Below, one piece after another: positions 44,944-56,600 of a stretch of DNA of 64,000 bases. The translations under genes and the position numbers were made by a program. The notes below the pieces were generated by a model, which saw nothing but the letters and a program-made list of their open reading frames with translations, did no database searches and was not told where the DNA came from. The DNA is from Phaeosaccion multiseriatum (lineage: Eukaryota; Ochrophyta, other classes). The stretch lies in NCBI GenBank assembly GCA_965112735.1, contig OZ218962.1, forward strand, positions 1,922,001-1,986,000, read 5' to 3'. Numbering within the stretch: the first letter of the stretch is position 1; every line of letters begins with the position of its first letter.

Positions 44944-47900
44944 CCTCTCTTTCTCTCCCCCTCTCTCTCTCTGTCTCTCTCTCTCCCTCTCTCTCTCTCC
45001 CTCTCTCTCTCTCTCTCCCTCTCTCTCTCTCTCTCCCTTCCTTCCGTCCCTCACATGCGCAGTGAATGCCATGATGGGAGGGACGCGTTCGAATGGCAAC
45101 TTCATTTGCGTTACTATTACTCCCCTCCTCCCCACCGCCTGCTCCCCGGGGCGGAGAGACGAGCCAAAGCCAACGAAGCAACGCTCGACAGGCGTAACCG
45201 TGGGATCGCTGGCAGAGGGGGAGGAGCAGGAGGAGCAGGAGGAGCAGGGGGAAGAAGAAGAGGAGGAGGAGGAGGTGGAGGAGAAGGAGCCGAAGGAGGA
45301 GAAGGAGGAGGGGTGGATGCCTGCGGTGCTGGTCAGGCTTATCAGTCGTCTTCCGATCTGCAGTTCCTACAGCATGAGCGGATGGCAGTGGATGGACAGT
45401 GTGCGTCAGCCGTGCCCGTCTTGAGTGTCCACCTGGGTCCCTGGAGTGCGGCGTATGCGTTTGAGTATCAAGGCACAGTGGAGCGATTGTGGCTCACACC
45501 CCTCGCCGAGAGGTGTCTGGTGCATATGGTGAACTCAGCCAAGATGGTGAGAGGAGGGGGAGGGGAGGGGAGGGGAGGGGAGGGGAGGGGAGGAGAGGGG
45601 AGAGGAGGGGAGAGGAGGGGAGGGGAGGGGAGAGGAGGGGAGGGGAGGGGAGGGGAGTGGAGGGGAGGAGAGGGAGGGGAGGGGAGGGGAGGAGAGGGAG
45701 GGTGGAAGTATGTGGGTGGGTGGGTGAGTGAGTGCGTGAATGACTGCGTGAGTGACTTCCACTGCCACCCCTCACCTTGCCCTCCCCTTCTCTACCGCTC
45801 AGGCGAGTGGAGCGGGCCTCCTTCTCGCCCCTGAAGGCTCCGCCGGCGCCCCGGGAAGCTCCCAAGGTTTCTCCTCCGGCATGATGGCCTGCCATGACGT
45901 CGCAGTGGCATTCGGCCGGGGCTTGTATGCCCTCGCCGCTTCTTCTGTAACGTCACCTCAAGCCCTCAGTGCTCTCCTTGCCCACTCCCTTGCCTCTGGG
46001 GCGGTGACGGTGGTGACTAACGTAGACGCTTTGTCTCGCTTGACGCGCTCGGTGCTTGTGGAGTCGCTCAACGTGGTACGAAACGCCATTCGAGCGGAGC
46101 AACCAGAGGTAAGAGGGAGAGGAGGGGAGGGGAGGGAAGGTGGGGGGGGTGTACCCACCCATGTGTGTGTGAGTGTATGTGTCCCTATGTATGTATGTAT
46201 GTATGTATGTATGTATGTGTGCGTGCGTGTGTATCTGCGTGAGTGTGAATGTTTGGCGGTCTCTCGCTCCCTCACCACCCCCCCCCCCCCCCGCACCCTC
46301 TTTTCCCACCCACCCATTGACTTACTACCCATTCATTGCCTTACCACCACCCATTGACATACTCCGCAGGTGCTCGTGAACGGCTCAGCCCTTCAACTGG
46401 GAGGGTGCGGTACCCCCTGGAGAGAAAAGACCTTCGACTTCGTTCTGCATCAGTGGAGACTCCCTACACACGTCTCCAGGGGGGCGGCGCCGGAGGTACA
46501 TACGTAGTACTATATAGTACTTAAAATAATGTCGCGTCTACTTGAATGCATCTACTAGTGCTTAAGATACGCTTATCTAGTCTACTCTTTCTCATGCCCT
46601 CCCCCTCCCCCCTCCCCTCCCCTCCCCTCCCTCCCTTCCTCCCTCCCTCCCTCCCTCCCTCCCTCCCTCCCTCCCTCCCTCCCTCCCTCCCTCCCTCCCT
46701 CCCTCCCTCCCTCCCTCCCTCCCTCCCTCCCTCCCTCCCTCCCTCCCTCCCTCCCTCCCTCCCTCCCTCCCTCCCTCCCTCCCTCCCTCCCTCCCTCCCT
46801 CCCTCCCTCCCTCCCTCCCTCCCTCCCTCCCTCCCTCCCTCCCTCCCTCCCTCCCTCCCTCCCTCCCTCCCTCCCTCCCTCCCTCCCTCCCTCCCTCCCT
46901 CCCTCCCTCCCTCCCTCCCTCCCTCCCTCCCTCCCTCCCTCCCTCCCTCCCTCCCTCCCTCCCTCCCTCCCTCCCTCCCTCCCTCCCTCCCTCCCTCCCT
47001 CCCTCCCTCCTCCCTCCCTCCCTCCCTCCCTCCCTCCCTCCCTCCCTCCCTCCCTCCCTCCCTCCCTCCCTCCCTCCCTCCTTCCCTCCCTCCCTCCCTC
47101 CCTCTCACCCCCAGCGACACTACCCCCAGGCGCTGAACGGTCCCTTCGTGGGAGTGTATGGCATCCTGTCGCAGCCCCCCGCATTCCTCTTTCCGTCCGC
47201 TGCCATCTCCTCGTCGTGTGCCTCTTCCTCCTCCTCTCTCGCCGTGCCCCTCTCGCTCAGGCTCGTCTTCAGACCTGTACTGCTTGTGCCGCCGGACTCA
47301 CGCCTGGTACGTAACTTACGTAAGCTTCATTTCCGTACATATGCATCCTCACGTATCCTTCTTATTCTTGAGTATCACGAATGTATGGGCTTGTATGGGC
47401 TTGGTTTGGATGCCACTACATGATGAATCAATCACTTTGATTGTTGATGCTCAGATGCGATACATGTAGTATATATATACGGACTGGAAGTAAATATCCC
47501 CTCCCTTCCCCTCCCCTGCCCTCCCCCTCTCCTGCCCTCCCCTCCCGTCCCCTCCCCTCCCCTCCCCTCCCCTCCCCTCCCCTCCCCTCCCCTCCCCTCC
47601 CCTCCCCTCCCCTCCCCTCCCCTCCCCTCCCCTCCCCTCCCCTCCCCTCCCCTCCCCTCCCCTCCCCTCCCCTCCCCTCCCCTCCCCTCCCCTCCCCTCC
47701 CCTCCCCTCCCCTCCCCTCCCCTCCCCTCCCCTCCCCTCTCCTCTCCTCTCCTCCCCTCCCCTCCCCTCCCCTCCCCTCCCCTCCCCTCCCCTCCCCTCC
47801 CCTCCCCTCCCCTCCCCTCTCCTCTCCTCTCCTCCCCTCCCCTCCCCTCCCCTCCCCTCCCCTCCCCTCCCCTCCCCCATCCACTGCCACCCCAGCTCCT

Positions 47901-50066
47901 CCGTGCGATGCTCCTGACCTTCGGCTTCGCCACTGCCCTGGAGCTCGCTCCGTACGTCGAAGGGGCCATCAACGCGCTCCGAGGGGCGGAGCACTCCGAA
48001 GCCCTTCCTCTGCGCGTGCTCGGACCCCTTGATGACGTCACTGCGCTTTGGGTGCTGCTCCGAAGGGCGTGTCGCACGGCGAGTGAGAGCCTGTTTCTCG
48101 ACCGACACAGGTACGTACGTAAGGGATGACGTATGTAGTCATACTTTTTTTTTTTTTTTTGAAATGAATTAAAATGAATTAAAAATTGAAGCAGAGAAAC
48201 AGCATATGTGTATCGTATCTATTCTGTCCATAGGTGTTCGATTTGTTATTTCGATGTGTTCGATTTCTTGATCTTTTGTTGTTATGTTCGATTTTGTTGT
48301 GTGTCGATGGCATATATGCTGATGGGAAGTACTTTTGTATCGAGGTCCATCAGTCCATCTCACGAAAACTGAAACTGGAAACTTCGCCACCCAAACCACC
48401 CAAACTGAAACTCCGCTCCTTGTCAGGGGCCTTGCTGCGGCGGGTCGCAAGCTTGCCATGAACAACTTGCCTCGTGCTGAGAAGGCTGCCCTCGCCAACG
48501 TGAGTGAATGTGTATATATATATACATAATAATGTGTATAATAAGGAGGGGAGGGAAGAGCAGAAAAGCCTAATATGGCGTAACAGTTGTTTCCGTCGAG
48601 TGCCATCCAATTCACCTCGATTATTCATCAGATGATCGCTTACCCAACTGTTGTACCGCCAACTGCTGCTGTACCACACACATACACACACACACACGCA
48701 CACACACACACACACACACACCACACACACACACTCACACACACACACACACACATACACACACACACACACACACACTCACACACACACACACACACAC
48801 ACATACACACCCAACAGACGGTGTGCCTGGCCATCGAATCCCGAAACATGATGCGAGGACTCCTCCTTGCTCTTGAGGACAGAGGCGTCAAGGAAATGTC
48901 AGGTCTCGAAGGCATAAGGAGGGGACAGCAGAGCGAGGGGAGGGGCGGGGACGAATGGGCTACCCAGGAGGGACGGCAGCGAACCGCCACCCTCAACCTC
49001 CTCTTCGCGACCTTTGCAGAGCCCATGCAGACGCTTGAGAGACTCACCTCGGGCAAGAGTCTGTCGCAGCTGGAGGTGGGTGGCGTGTTGGTGATACAAG
49101 GGGTGGGGTGGGATGGTGGGGTGGTGTGGGGTGGTGTGGGGTGGTGTGGGGTAGGGTAGTCCTCTGTCCTGACACCCACACACCCCACCCTCTGCCCTGA
49201 CACCCACCCCCCCCCCCCTCCCTGTGTCCTGTCCTGACACCCTGCACCACCCACAGATGCTTGGGCTCGTGTCCTCGAAGAAATCGTCGTCCACTCGCGC
49301 CAAGCAAGAGGTGGGTGATATCACAGATGACAGCGCAGTGCAGCAGAGGTGATGCAGCACCATACACTGCAGCAGTTCGTCATCCCTTCCTCCCTCCCTC
49401 CCTCCCTCCATCCCTCCCTCCCTCCCTCCCTCCCTCCCTCCCTCCCTCCCTCCCTCCCTCCCTCCCTCCCTCCCTCCCTCCCTCCCTCCCTCCCTCCCTC
49501 CCTCCCTCCCTCCCTCCCTCCCTCCCTCCCTCCCTCCCTCCCTCCCTCCCTCCCTCCCTCCCTCCCTCCCTCCCTCCCTCCCTCCCCCTCCCCCCCCCTG
49601 TATCACCAACAGGTTACCGCCATGGTGCACAAAGCCATCGCCGCCGCCGGAGTAGCGCCCACAACGGCACAAGTCAAGGCCGGGGAGGCCGTGTGGGACT
49701 CCTTATGGGGGTGTCGTTCCTCTTGCGTCATCCTTGTGGGGCCATCGGGCAGTGGCAAGACAGCGGTCTTGCAGGGGATGCCACAGTTGGCCAACTACGT
49801 GGATTACAACTTTGCAAGAAGACTGGCCAAGACCGTGCAGAAGATTCGGGGTAAAGCACGGAGGAGAAAGATGCTCGACAGCAATGGCGGTGAGTGGGGG
49901 TGGGTGGGTGCGTGCGTGCATTGGGCGGGGTGGGGTGGGAGTGAGGGAGAGACCGACTGACTGACTGACTGACTGACTGATAGATTGACTGATTGACTGA
50001 CTGATTGACTGACTGACTGACTGACTGACTGACTGACTGACTGACTGACTGACTGACTGACTGACT

Positions 50067-50098
<32 letters not shown>

Positions 50099-53006
50099 GA
50101 CTGACTGACTGACTGACTGACTGACTGACTGACTGACTGACTGACTGACTGACTGACTGACTGACTGACTGACTGACTGACTGACTGACTGACTGACTGA
50201 CTGACTGACTGACTGACTGACTGACTGACTGACTGACTGACTGACTGACTGACTGACTGACTGACTGACTGACTGACTGACTGACTGACTGACTGACTGA
50301 CTGACTGACTGACTGACTGACTGACTGACTGACTGACTGACTGACTGACTGACTGACTGACTGACTGACTGACTGACTGACTGACTGACTGACTGACTGA
50401 CTGACTGACTGACTGACTGACTGACTGACTGACTGACTGACTGACTGACTGACTGACTGACTGACTGACTGACTGACTGACTGACTGACTGACTGACTGA
50501 CTGACTGACTGACTGACTGACTGACTGACTGACTGACTGACTGACTGACTGACTGACTGACTGACTGACTGACTGACTGACTGACTGACTGACTGACTGA
50601 CTGACTGACTGACTGACTGACTGACTGACTGACTGACTGACTGACTGACTGACTGACTGACTGACTGACTGACTGACTGACTGACTGACTGACTGACTGA
50701 CTGACTGACTGACTGACTGACTGACTGACTGACTGACTGACTGACTGACTGACTGACTGACTGACTGACTGACTGACTGACTGACTGACTGACTGACTGA
50801 CTGACTGACTGACTGACTGACTGACTGACTGACTGACTGACTGACTGACTGACTGACTGACTGACTGACTGACTGACTGACTGACTGACTGACTGACTGA
50901 CTGACTGACTGACTGACTGACTGACTGACTGACTGACTGACTGACTGACTGACTGACTGACTGACTGACTGACTGACTGACTGACTGACTGACTGACTGA
51001 CTGACTGACTGACTGACTGACTGACTGACTGACTGACTGACTGACTGACTGACTGACTGACTGACTGACTGACTGACTGACTGACTGACTGACTGACTGA
51101 CTGACTGACTGACTGACTGACTGACTGACTGACTGACTGACTGACTGACTGACTGACTGACTGACTGACTGACTGACTGACTGACTGACTGACTGACTGA
51201 CTGACTGACTGACTGACTGACTGACTGACTGACTGACTGACTGACTGACTGACTGACTGACTGATTGACTGACTGACTGATTGACTGACTGACCGACTGA
51301 CTGACTGACTGACTGACTGACTGACTGACTGACTGACTGGCTGGCTGGTTGACTGACTCACTGTCTCACTGACTGACTGACGGACTGATTGACTGACTGA
51401 CTGACTAGCTGACTGACTGTCTGACTGACGAGCGGACCGACTGACTGACTGACGAGCGGACCGACTGACCGATTGACTGACCGACAGATCGACCGACGGA
51501 CCAGCAAACCAACACACTCACTCACTCACTCACTCACTCACTCACTCACTCACTCACTCACTCACTCACTCACTCACTCACTCACTCACTCACTCACTCA
51601 CTCACTCACTCACTCACTCACTCACTCACTCACTCACTCACTCACTCACTCACTCACTTACTCACTCACTCACGCATTCATTCATTCACCCCAGCACGAC
51701 TGACTCACTCGCTAACAACGCCTCCTCCCCCCCCTTCCCTCCCCTCCTCCTCTCCTCACTCTCTAGAGCAAGCCAAGGCCGCCTCCAACGAGAGGGGCTC
51801 TGTGGGTCTGCGCTACCTCGCTAACCGCAGTGTTGGCTTTAGAGAGTTCGCCGCACATTGCGCCCGCTTCAAGGCACGTGGATATGGCTGACGGACTCAC
51901 TCACTGACCGACTCAGTCAGTCAGTCAGTCAGTCAGTCAGTCAGTCAGTCACTCACTCACTCACTCACTCACTCACTCACTCACTCACTCACTCACTCAC
52001 TCACCACTCACTCACTCACTCACTCACTCCCTCACTTCCTCAAACTCCCTCACCCACTCACTTAATCCCTCCCTTCCTTCCTCACTCACTCACTCTTCGC
52101 CTTCTCTCCTCCCCCCCCCCCCCCTCCATCCCTTTCCCCTCCCCTGCCCTTGAAAAGGTGGAGAAGAAGAGCATCTCCACAACTGGCACTGTATTCACAA
52201 CCGGCACATCAGGCTCCTTCGGTACCAAGGGCTCCGCAGCAGGGTCCAGGGGCTCACGGGGCTCAGGGTCGAGGGCAGGCAGTAGAGACGGGGGAGGGGG
52301 GGCGTCTGTGGCGGCGAGTCAAACGAGCAAGAGCAGTAAGGCGTCACGTAACAGTAGGAGCAGGTGAGAGAGAAGGAATGGGTGCGTAGTATGTCAATGG
52401 GTGCGTGAGGGGGTGCGTGAGTGGGTGCGTGGGTGTATATATATTATATATATTATATATATTATATATATGTGGTGGGGTGGGATGGCAGTGGGCGAGT
52501 TGTCACGCCTTCGCGTGCTTTAACTTTCCCCATCTCTTGTCTCTTTCTCCTTCCCTCTCTGTCCCTCCTCGCCCCCCCCCTCGCCTCACCTCTGTCAACC
52601 CCCCTCCTCCTCTTCAACTCCGCCCTTCCTCCTCTCTTCATCTCCCCTCCCCCTCCCCCTCCCCCTCCTCTGTCCACCCCCAACACATATAGTGTGGTGG
52701 CGCTGGCTGCCCGAGAGCTGCAAATGCCCCAAGCGATGGTCATGAATGACTTCGTTGTACCCGCAATGAGTATAGAGACCGTCTTGCCAGGTGTGTGAGG
52801 GCATGGCAGTGGATGGCAGTGGATGGGAGTGGGTGGGTAGAGTAGTGCGTGGGGGTGGGGTGGATCGGCCGTGTGCGTGGAAGAGAGTGGGTGGATGGCA
52901 GTGGATGGCAGGTAGGAGATGGCAGCCGATGGATGGACGGATAGATGGATGGGCAGGGGATGGCAGTGGATGGCGCCTCTGAGGGAAGGGTACACTAGCC
53001 ACTTGG

Positions 53007-53079
<73 letters not shown>

Positions 53080-53643
53080 TCTGCGTATGCGTGTGTGGTC
53101 GTGCGTGTGTGGTCGTGCGTGTGTGGTCGTGCGTGTGTGCGTGTGTGTGTGGGTGTGTGTGTGTGCGTGTGTGTGTATATGTGCGTGTGGGTGGTGTGTG
53201 TATGTGCGTGTGGGTGTGTGAGTGTGGGTGAGTGTATGTGTGTGCGTGTGTGTGTGGGTGGGTGTGAGTGTATGTGTGTGCGTGTGTGTGTGCGTGTGTG
53301 TGTACATGATCCTCAAGCTTAGCCCTTCCGCCATCCTCACTCCATCCTGAAATCAAGGCCAACAAACACAAACTGAAATCAAAGCCAACACGCGCAAACT
53401 CTACCTACACTCAAGCTGTCACTGTCTCTCCCGTGCTGATCACTCTGCCTTCTCCTATCCTCCTCCGCCCCTATTCCCCCTCCTATCCTCCTCCTCCTCC
53501 TTCTCCTCCTCCTCCTCCTCCTCCTCCTCCTCCTCCTCCTCCTCCTCCTCCTCCTCCTCCTCCTCCTCCTCCTCCTCCTCCTCCTCCTCCTCCTCCTCCT
53601 CCTCCTCCTCCTCCTCCTCCTCCTCCTCCTCCTCCTCCTCCTC

Positions 53644-53675
<32 letters not shown>

Positions 53676-56600
53676 ACCCAGGCGCTTGTGCCCCCTCCTT
53701 CCTACTGGGCTCGACTGACGAGCACGGGGATTGGTGTGATGGGCTGTTGCTGAGGAGGCTGAGGATGCTCGCCAGCGGGAGGGGCGATCGATACTCCGTT
53801 GGAGAGGTAAGTAATGGCAGGGGTTGGCAGTGGAGGGATGGCAGGGGATGGCAGTGGATGGCATAGGATGGGGCGAGCGGAAACGGGCGGGGGACGTAAG
53901 GAGGGAGGGAGGGAGGGAGGGAGGGAGTGAGGAGGGAGGGAGGAGGGAGTGAGGAGGGAGTGAGGAGGGAGGGAGGAGGGAGGGAGGAGGGAGGGGGTGG
54001 ATGAAGTGCATGGAGTGGATGGAGTGAGGGAGGAGGGAGGGAGTGGATGGAGTGGATGGAGTGGAGCGTAAAAGTTGTATGTATGTGTGTGTGTGTGTGT
54101 GTTTGTTTGTGTGTGTGTGTGTATGTATGTGTGTGTGTGTGTGTGTTTGTGTGTGTGTGTATGTGTGTGTTTGTGTGTGTTGTGTGTGTGTTGTGTGCGC
54201 GTGCGTGCGTATGTGTGTGTGTGTGTGTGTGTCTAACCCCTTCACCCCCACTCCCTAACCCCCTCCATCCCCTCCTACCTCAATACAGACGGGCAAGGGT
54301 GATGCTCTCCGACCCGTACTGTCCCCCGAGGAGGCAAGCCTGCACACAGAGGGGCTCATGGAGGGAGCACAGGCGGGCCTGTCGGTTTCCGGGTCGGCTG
54401 TGGCTGCCGGCAGTAAGGAGGGGGGCGGGGGGGGAGGGGGAGCAGGCGGGGATTGGGGGGCAGGGGGGATGGAGGGGATGCAGAGCTGCTCGGAGGGGGT
54501 GCTTGGCGACTATCGCTCTCGACTGCTCGTGTTGGACGGCTACCTTACCCGGGATATCGAGGCCATACTGGTAAGGCGGGGGGTGGTACAGAGACAGAAG
54601 GGGGGAATGAAAGGACAGTCACATTCACGCGGATGAGCCTGACGCACACACACACACTCACACCAAGCGATACATGGCGTAGTGTTACGTAATGCTACGT
54701 ACTGTTACCTACTGTTACGCAATGTTACGTAATGTTACGTAATATTACCTACTCTACCTCCTAGCGATCTTACCTTTTGGCATAAGAAGCCGTAACGAAT
54801 GTGATACTGACCCCCTCTCCCCCCCCCCCCCCCCCACTGCCATCCACTACCATCCCCTCAGGCAAGTGACGTTTCCTCCGTCCCCACCCTCACCGGCCCG
54901 GAGAAGGGGGCGTGGGATGCTCGCAAGCTTCTCCTCCCCGACGGAGACTGCCTTGCCCTTGATGGGAGGGCACATGTGGCGGTGGAAACCGTCGACATTA
55001 GCGACTTGTCCCCGGCCACGCTTACTCTTACTACGGTCGTGCATCTGGATGTGAGTGCGTGCGTGTGTGTGTTTGTGTGTGTGTGTGTGTGTGCGTGTGT
55101 GTGTGCGTGCGTGTGTGGGCTTGGGGGCGGGCGGAGGGAATGATTGTGGAAGGGACACATGTACTAGTGATGGGGGCTCAGCTCAGCTCAACTCCCCCCT
55201 AAAGCCTCACTCGCCTCCCCTTGTATCCTTCCCCCATCCATCCACTGCCATCCCTCCATCGACTGCCATCCACTGCCATCCCAAAGGTGTCCACTCGCGA
55301 GATGGTGGGTTGCATGGTGGATGCTTGGCTGCGAAAGCTAAGAAGGGGCAAGATGACGTCACTGCCCGGGGGGGTCAACTTTACCCCTACAGTGCAAGCC
55401 GCCATCAAGGAGGTAAGCAAAGAGGAGGAGGAGGAGGAGAAGGAGCAGGAGCAGAACAAAAAGGGGAGAAGGAGGAGGAGCAGAACAAAAAGGGGAAGAG
55501 GAAGCCTCTCCTTCACGAAGAGCTGAAGGTCCCCGAACACCCCTCTCCCCCACCCCACCCACATACCCACTCACACCCACCCACCCAATCACCCACCCAC
55601 CCACCCACCCACTCAAACGCACACACACATACTTCCATTTGCACACACAATCCCACTCACTCACCCATCCACCCACCACCCATCCGCTCACTCACACTCC
55701 CTCACTCCCTCACTCACACTCCCTCACTCACTCTCTCGCCTACTCACTCACGCACTTACTCACGCACTCACTCACGCACTCACTCACTCACTTACTCACT
55801 CACTCACTCACTCACTCACTCGCTCACTCACTCACTCACTCACCCACCCACCCACCCACCCACCCACTCACTCACTCACTCACTCACTCACTCACCCACT
55901 CCCTCACTCACTCACTCACTCACTCTCTCGCCTGCTCACTCACGCACTCACTCACGCACTCACTCACTCACTCACTCACTCACTCACTCACTCACTCACT
56001 CACTCACCCACTCACTCACTCACTCACTCACTCATTCACTCACTCACTCATTCACTCACTCACTCACTCACTCACTTACTCACTCACTCACTCACTCACT
56101 CACTCACTCCCTCACTCACCCACCCACCCATCCACCCACACACACCCACCACCCATGTACCCACTCACACCCACCCATCCATTAGGCGCTGACCGTGGAC
56201 GACTTGGTCCTCAACATCGTTGGCTTCGAGGTCGGCAGAAGCACCAGTGGTAGTAGGGGGAGTAGCAGCAGCAGCAGCAGCAGTGGCGGCAGCACTAGCG
56301 CGGGTGTTATCTCCGGCAGCGGCGGTGGGGACAACAGCAGCAGCACCAACAGTGGGGTGGGGGTGGAGGAAGGAGGAGGGGGGGTGAGTGGCAGCTCCTA
56401 CAGCATCAACGTTGATGTGGTGCCTGCTGTCGCCTCGTCTCGCGTCATGGCCATGCTGCGCTTACTGGAGTGTTTGCTTGGGTGGCTCGTGGAGGAGGAT
56501 GAGTACGCCACCGCCCCAGATGCCATCGTAGAGGTGAGTAGTAGTAGAAGTAGTAGTAGTAGTAGTAGGTAGTAGTAGCAGTAGTAGGAGGAGTAGGAGT

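Larger units (their letters stand above)
44325..48499 (+). other. Dynein AAA1 region with degenerate nucleotide-binding site (exons 27-33)
   Basis: Exons 44325-44743, 45063-45546, 45803-46108, 46370-46495, 47115-47306, 47896-48110, 48427-48499. The lead-in is canonical: [11 protein letters not shown], then [21 protein letters not shown] (usual YEYLGxxxRLVITPLTDRC). Where dyneins have GPAGTGKTET this protein has [10 protein letters not shown] (45827-45856): no Lys-Thr. Where they have WGCFDEFNRI it has [10 protein letters not shown] (46004-46033). The MNPGYAGR-type sensor block is replaced by [10 protein letters not shown], though [15 protein letters not shown] (usual NLKxLFRPVxMMVPD) survives. 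Neither other frame of exon 29 contains a P-loop, so misreading is unlikely. The fold probably persists without ATP hydrolysis. The downstream block [10 protein letters not shown] and LAAAGRKLA matches GFxxAxxLA and LKSVLxxAG. Confidence 0.82.
48818..56533 (+). other. Dynein AAA2 region (exons 34-44)
   Basis: Exons 48818-49075, 49257-49310, 49613-49889, 51767-51873, 52158-52363, 52693-52790, 53682-53806, 54289-54570, 54862-55050, 55287-55412, 56186-56533. Walker A is intact: GPSGSGKT at 49739-49762, after [20 protein letters not shown] (usual KxxQLyExxxVRHGxMLVG). Later landmarks: [16 protein letters not shown] (usual LYGxxdxxTxEWxDGil); [17 protein letters not shown] (usual WxvFDGPVDAxWIEnmN), retaining the Walker B Asp; [13 protein letters not shown] (usual LTLxNGexI); and [18 protein letters not shown] (usual lsxASPATVSRCGMVYxD), in which the SR of the motif is lost. 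The exon ending 51873 is followed by GCACGT, a probable GC donor, because only that keeps phase with VEKKSIS. Confidence 0.86.

Noticed and set aside
45803-46108. Loss of the AAA1 P-loop caused by a wrong reading frame
   Set aside because: The other two plus frames of this exon stop early and contain no GxxGxGKT; the flanking introns show none either.
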